From: Phellopilus nigrolimitatus
Lineage: Eukaryota > Basidiomycota > Agaricomycetes > Hymenochaetales > Hymenochaetaceae
DNA length: 32,710 nt
Direction: 5' to 3'
NCBI GenBank assembly: GCA_021029095.1
Contig: JAJOHG010000289.1
Location: 1 to 32,710, forward strand
A program made the translations under genes and the position numbers. A model generated the notes under the pieces. The model ran no database searches, was not told where the DNA came from, and saw only the letters and a list, made by a program, of their open reading frames with translations. Shown piece after piece: positions 31,505-32,710 of this stretch. Within the stretch, counting starts at the first letter, position 1; every line of letters starts with the position of its first letter.

Positions 31505-32710
31505 CTAATATGCGTCAGACTTCGCCGCTAGGAACTCTTGCGCTTTCTGCTCTCGCCACTCGCATCCATTTTTATATTCGCAAGAACTAGAAAATGAGGT
31601 TATAAGTAGCTTGAACGCGCTGGAAATTTATTAGAGAATGAAGCTAAGAAGACGCACTTGCAGCGACCCGTGTTTCAATGTCCACGCCCACCGGGGCGCG
31701 CTGTCCGTGCCACCAGTGCAGGATTCTTCCCATGTACGCATCGAGGAAAGGTGCATTGTACTGGAACTTCTTCGTCCCAATGATATTCGAGGGCAGCGGT
31801 TGCATCACAGTAAGACCCTCGACCTCTCTCTCGTCTTGAGAACGATGGAAGAATAACCTGAGTGTTTAAAGTATCTGTTACGAAGTTGATACCAACATAC
31901 CTTTTGCCAGAGTCTCGTCTCCTGAACTAACATCGACCGTCGACGACGTCCAGGGAGTACGTCGTTTCCGTTTCCGGGTCATAGGCGATTCAGATAGTAT
32001 TGACTCCTCCGCGTCTGCAGGCTCAGTGACCTCGACTGAAGCATTTAAAGAAGGAGAGAGCTTCGCATCAATTTCTACTTCTACAGTGTCGGAGATCTCT
32101 GCAGCGTCCTTAAAATTGGTGGAAGGTGCAGGCCCGCTCTCGCACTTCGGAGTGCACATATTGCTACCGTTCCCTGAGGGAGTGCTTTCTCCAGAATGTG
32201 CGTTTGTCTTTCTTGCTTGTGTAGGACTTCCACGCCACCGGTACACCAGAGACAAAGTCGTGCTGATCTCGCGGCTATGTCCATCTCCCGTAAGGTCTCC
32301 TTATGGGAAACCCAACTCTCCGAGGCAGGTCGCGTCCAGAAAATGCCGGCTTAACTGGTTTTCCAAAATTACGTGCGTCATCTCGGCCTGAAACGCTTCT
32401 TCTGAGAACTCGCGCTTCGGGTCAAGATTCAGGCGCGTGCAGAATTTGCCGAAGACTTCCGGGTTGAGAGTGATCGTTTGTTCAAGCAAGCGCCGGTAGA
32501 GCATGAGTTGTAGCCGGGATGGAAGCGTGTCTGCATGCGTAGGAATACCTTGTGTTTTTCGTGACTTGTTATCCAGTATATGTAGTACATGGGTTGGAGG
32601 TTTGAGGATGTCATACGGCACAGACATCGCGGTTGAGGAATGCGCGCTTTTTTCATCGGGTATAACAAATGAATCAAGTTTAGCTTGCGACTTCTCGATA
32701 GAGGATTTTC
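31505..32710 (-). CDS. EXO5: Exonuclease V (EXO5/DEM1 family), 3' part, possibly frameshifted
   Basis: EXO5 is a PD-(D/E)XK single-strand DNA exonuclease with a 4Fe-4S cluster, acting in genome or mitochondrial DNA maintenance. The start lies beyond 32710. The catalytic-core region is seen as THVLHILDNKSRKTQGIPTH and DTLPSRLQLMLYRRLLEQTI (32440-32590). Then come ISTTLSLVYRWRG, a long acidic/Ser-rich insert (about 31900-32200), PLPSNIIGTKKFQYNAPFLD, and GRILHWWHGQRAPVGVDIE. The C-terminal Cys cluster CEYKNGCEWREQKAQEFLAA ends in SDAY and a stop. Two places do not stay in frame by my splicing: a GA-repeat near 31830 before EGLTVMQPLP, and near 31665-31672, where the codons for the first cluster cysteine (RC before the last intron) are out of frame with VDIET. 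It may be a decayed extra copy or carry assembly indels. Confidence 0.8.

Noticed and set aside
1..32710. CRISPR arrays, prophage, bacterial operons or intact transposons
   Set aside because: No regularly spaced repeats, integrase, reverse transcriptase or transposase motifs were seen in any frame I read.

Overview
The window looks like nuclear DNA of a filamentous basidiomycete, most likely an Agaricomycete. Genes lie on both strands and carry many short introns (about 50-70 bases, GT-AG, some with clear branch sites such as ctaac). Genes for fungal-type BTB/POZ and F-box proteins occur in several copies. The single-copy genes SHO1, SYO1, EXO5 and the eIF2B gamma subunit have fungal architecture. 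There are no bacterial operons, rRNA genes, convincing tRNAs or CRISPR arrays.

Layout. 1-1440: AT-rich, no gene I can defend. 1441-3375 and 5581-7537: two diverged direct copies of a roughly 1.95 kb block. Each holds a BTB gene (A) and the 3' part of a second BTB gene (B), all on the minus strand. The right copy is intact, and its B gene continues to a start at 8221. The left copy is decayed and truncated. Between the copies (3795-5370) lies a relic of the translation factor subunit eIF2B gamma with several frame breaks, followed by short inverted repeats. 9092-10357: intact SHO1, the osmosensor adaptor (minus). 10624-12334: F-box gene 1 (minus, one frameshift), facing BTB gene D (plus, 12876-13962) across a 541-base divergent region. 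14804-16273: a Ser/Pro-rich protein of unknown function (minus). 17360-20082: intact 11-exon SYO1 homologue (ribosomal-protein import chaperone, plus). 20341-21844 and 22961-24557: tandem F-box genes 2 and 3 (minus), clear duplicates. 25117-27656 (plus) and 28073-30816 (minus): a tail-to-tail pair of related MFS transporters, the first with a frameshift. 31505-32710: 3' part of an EXO5-type exonuclease (minus) running off the window.

Common thread. Six genes or relics encode likely substrate adaptors of cullin ubiquitin ligases (BTB for CUL3, F-box for SCF). Together they make up a fast-evolving adaptor island of duplications, truncations and decay, set among conserved housekeeping genes. The conserved genes SHO1 and SYO1 read through without any indel, so a generally poor sequence is not a sufficient explanation for the broken genes. 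For genes with only one or two single-base lesions (F-box 1, MFS 1, EXO5), an assembly error remains possible. I did not find a convincing entirely new system. The best leads are the adaptor island, the separately encoded N-terminal module shared by the three F-box proteins, and the dispersed eIF2B gamma relic between the duplicated blocks.
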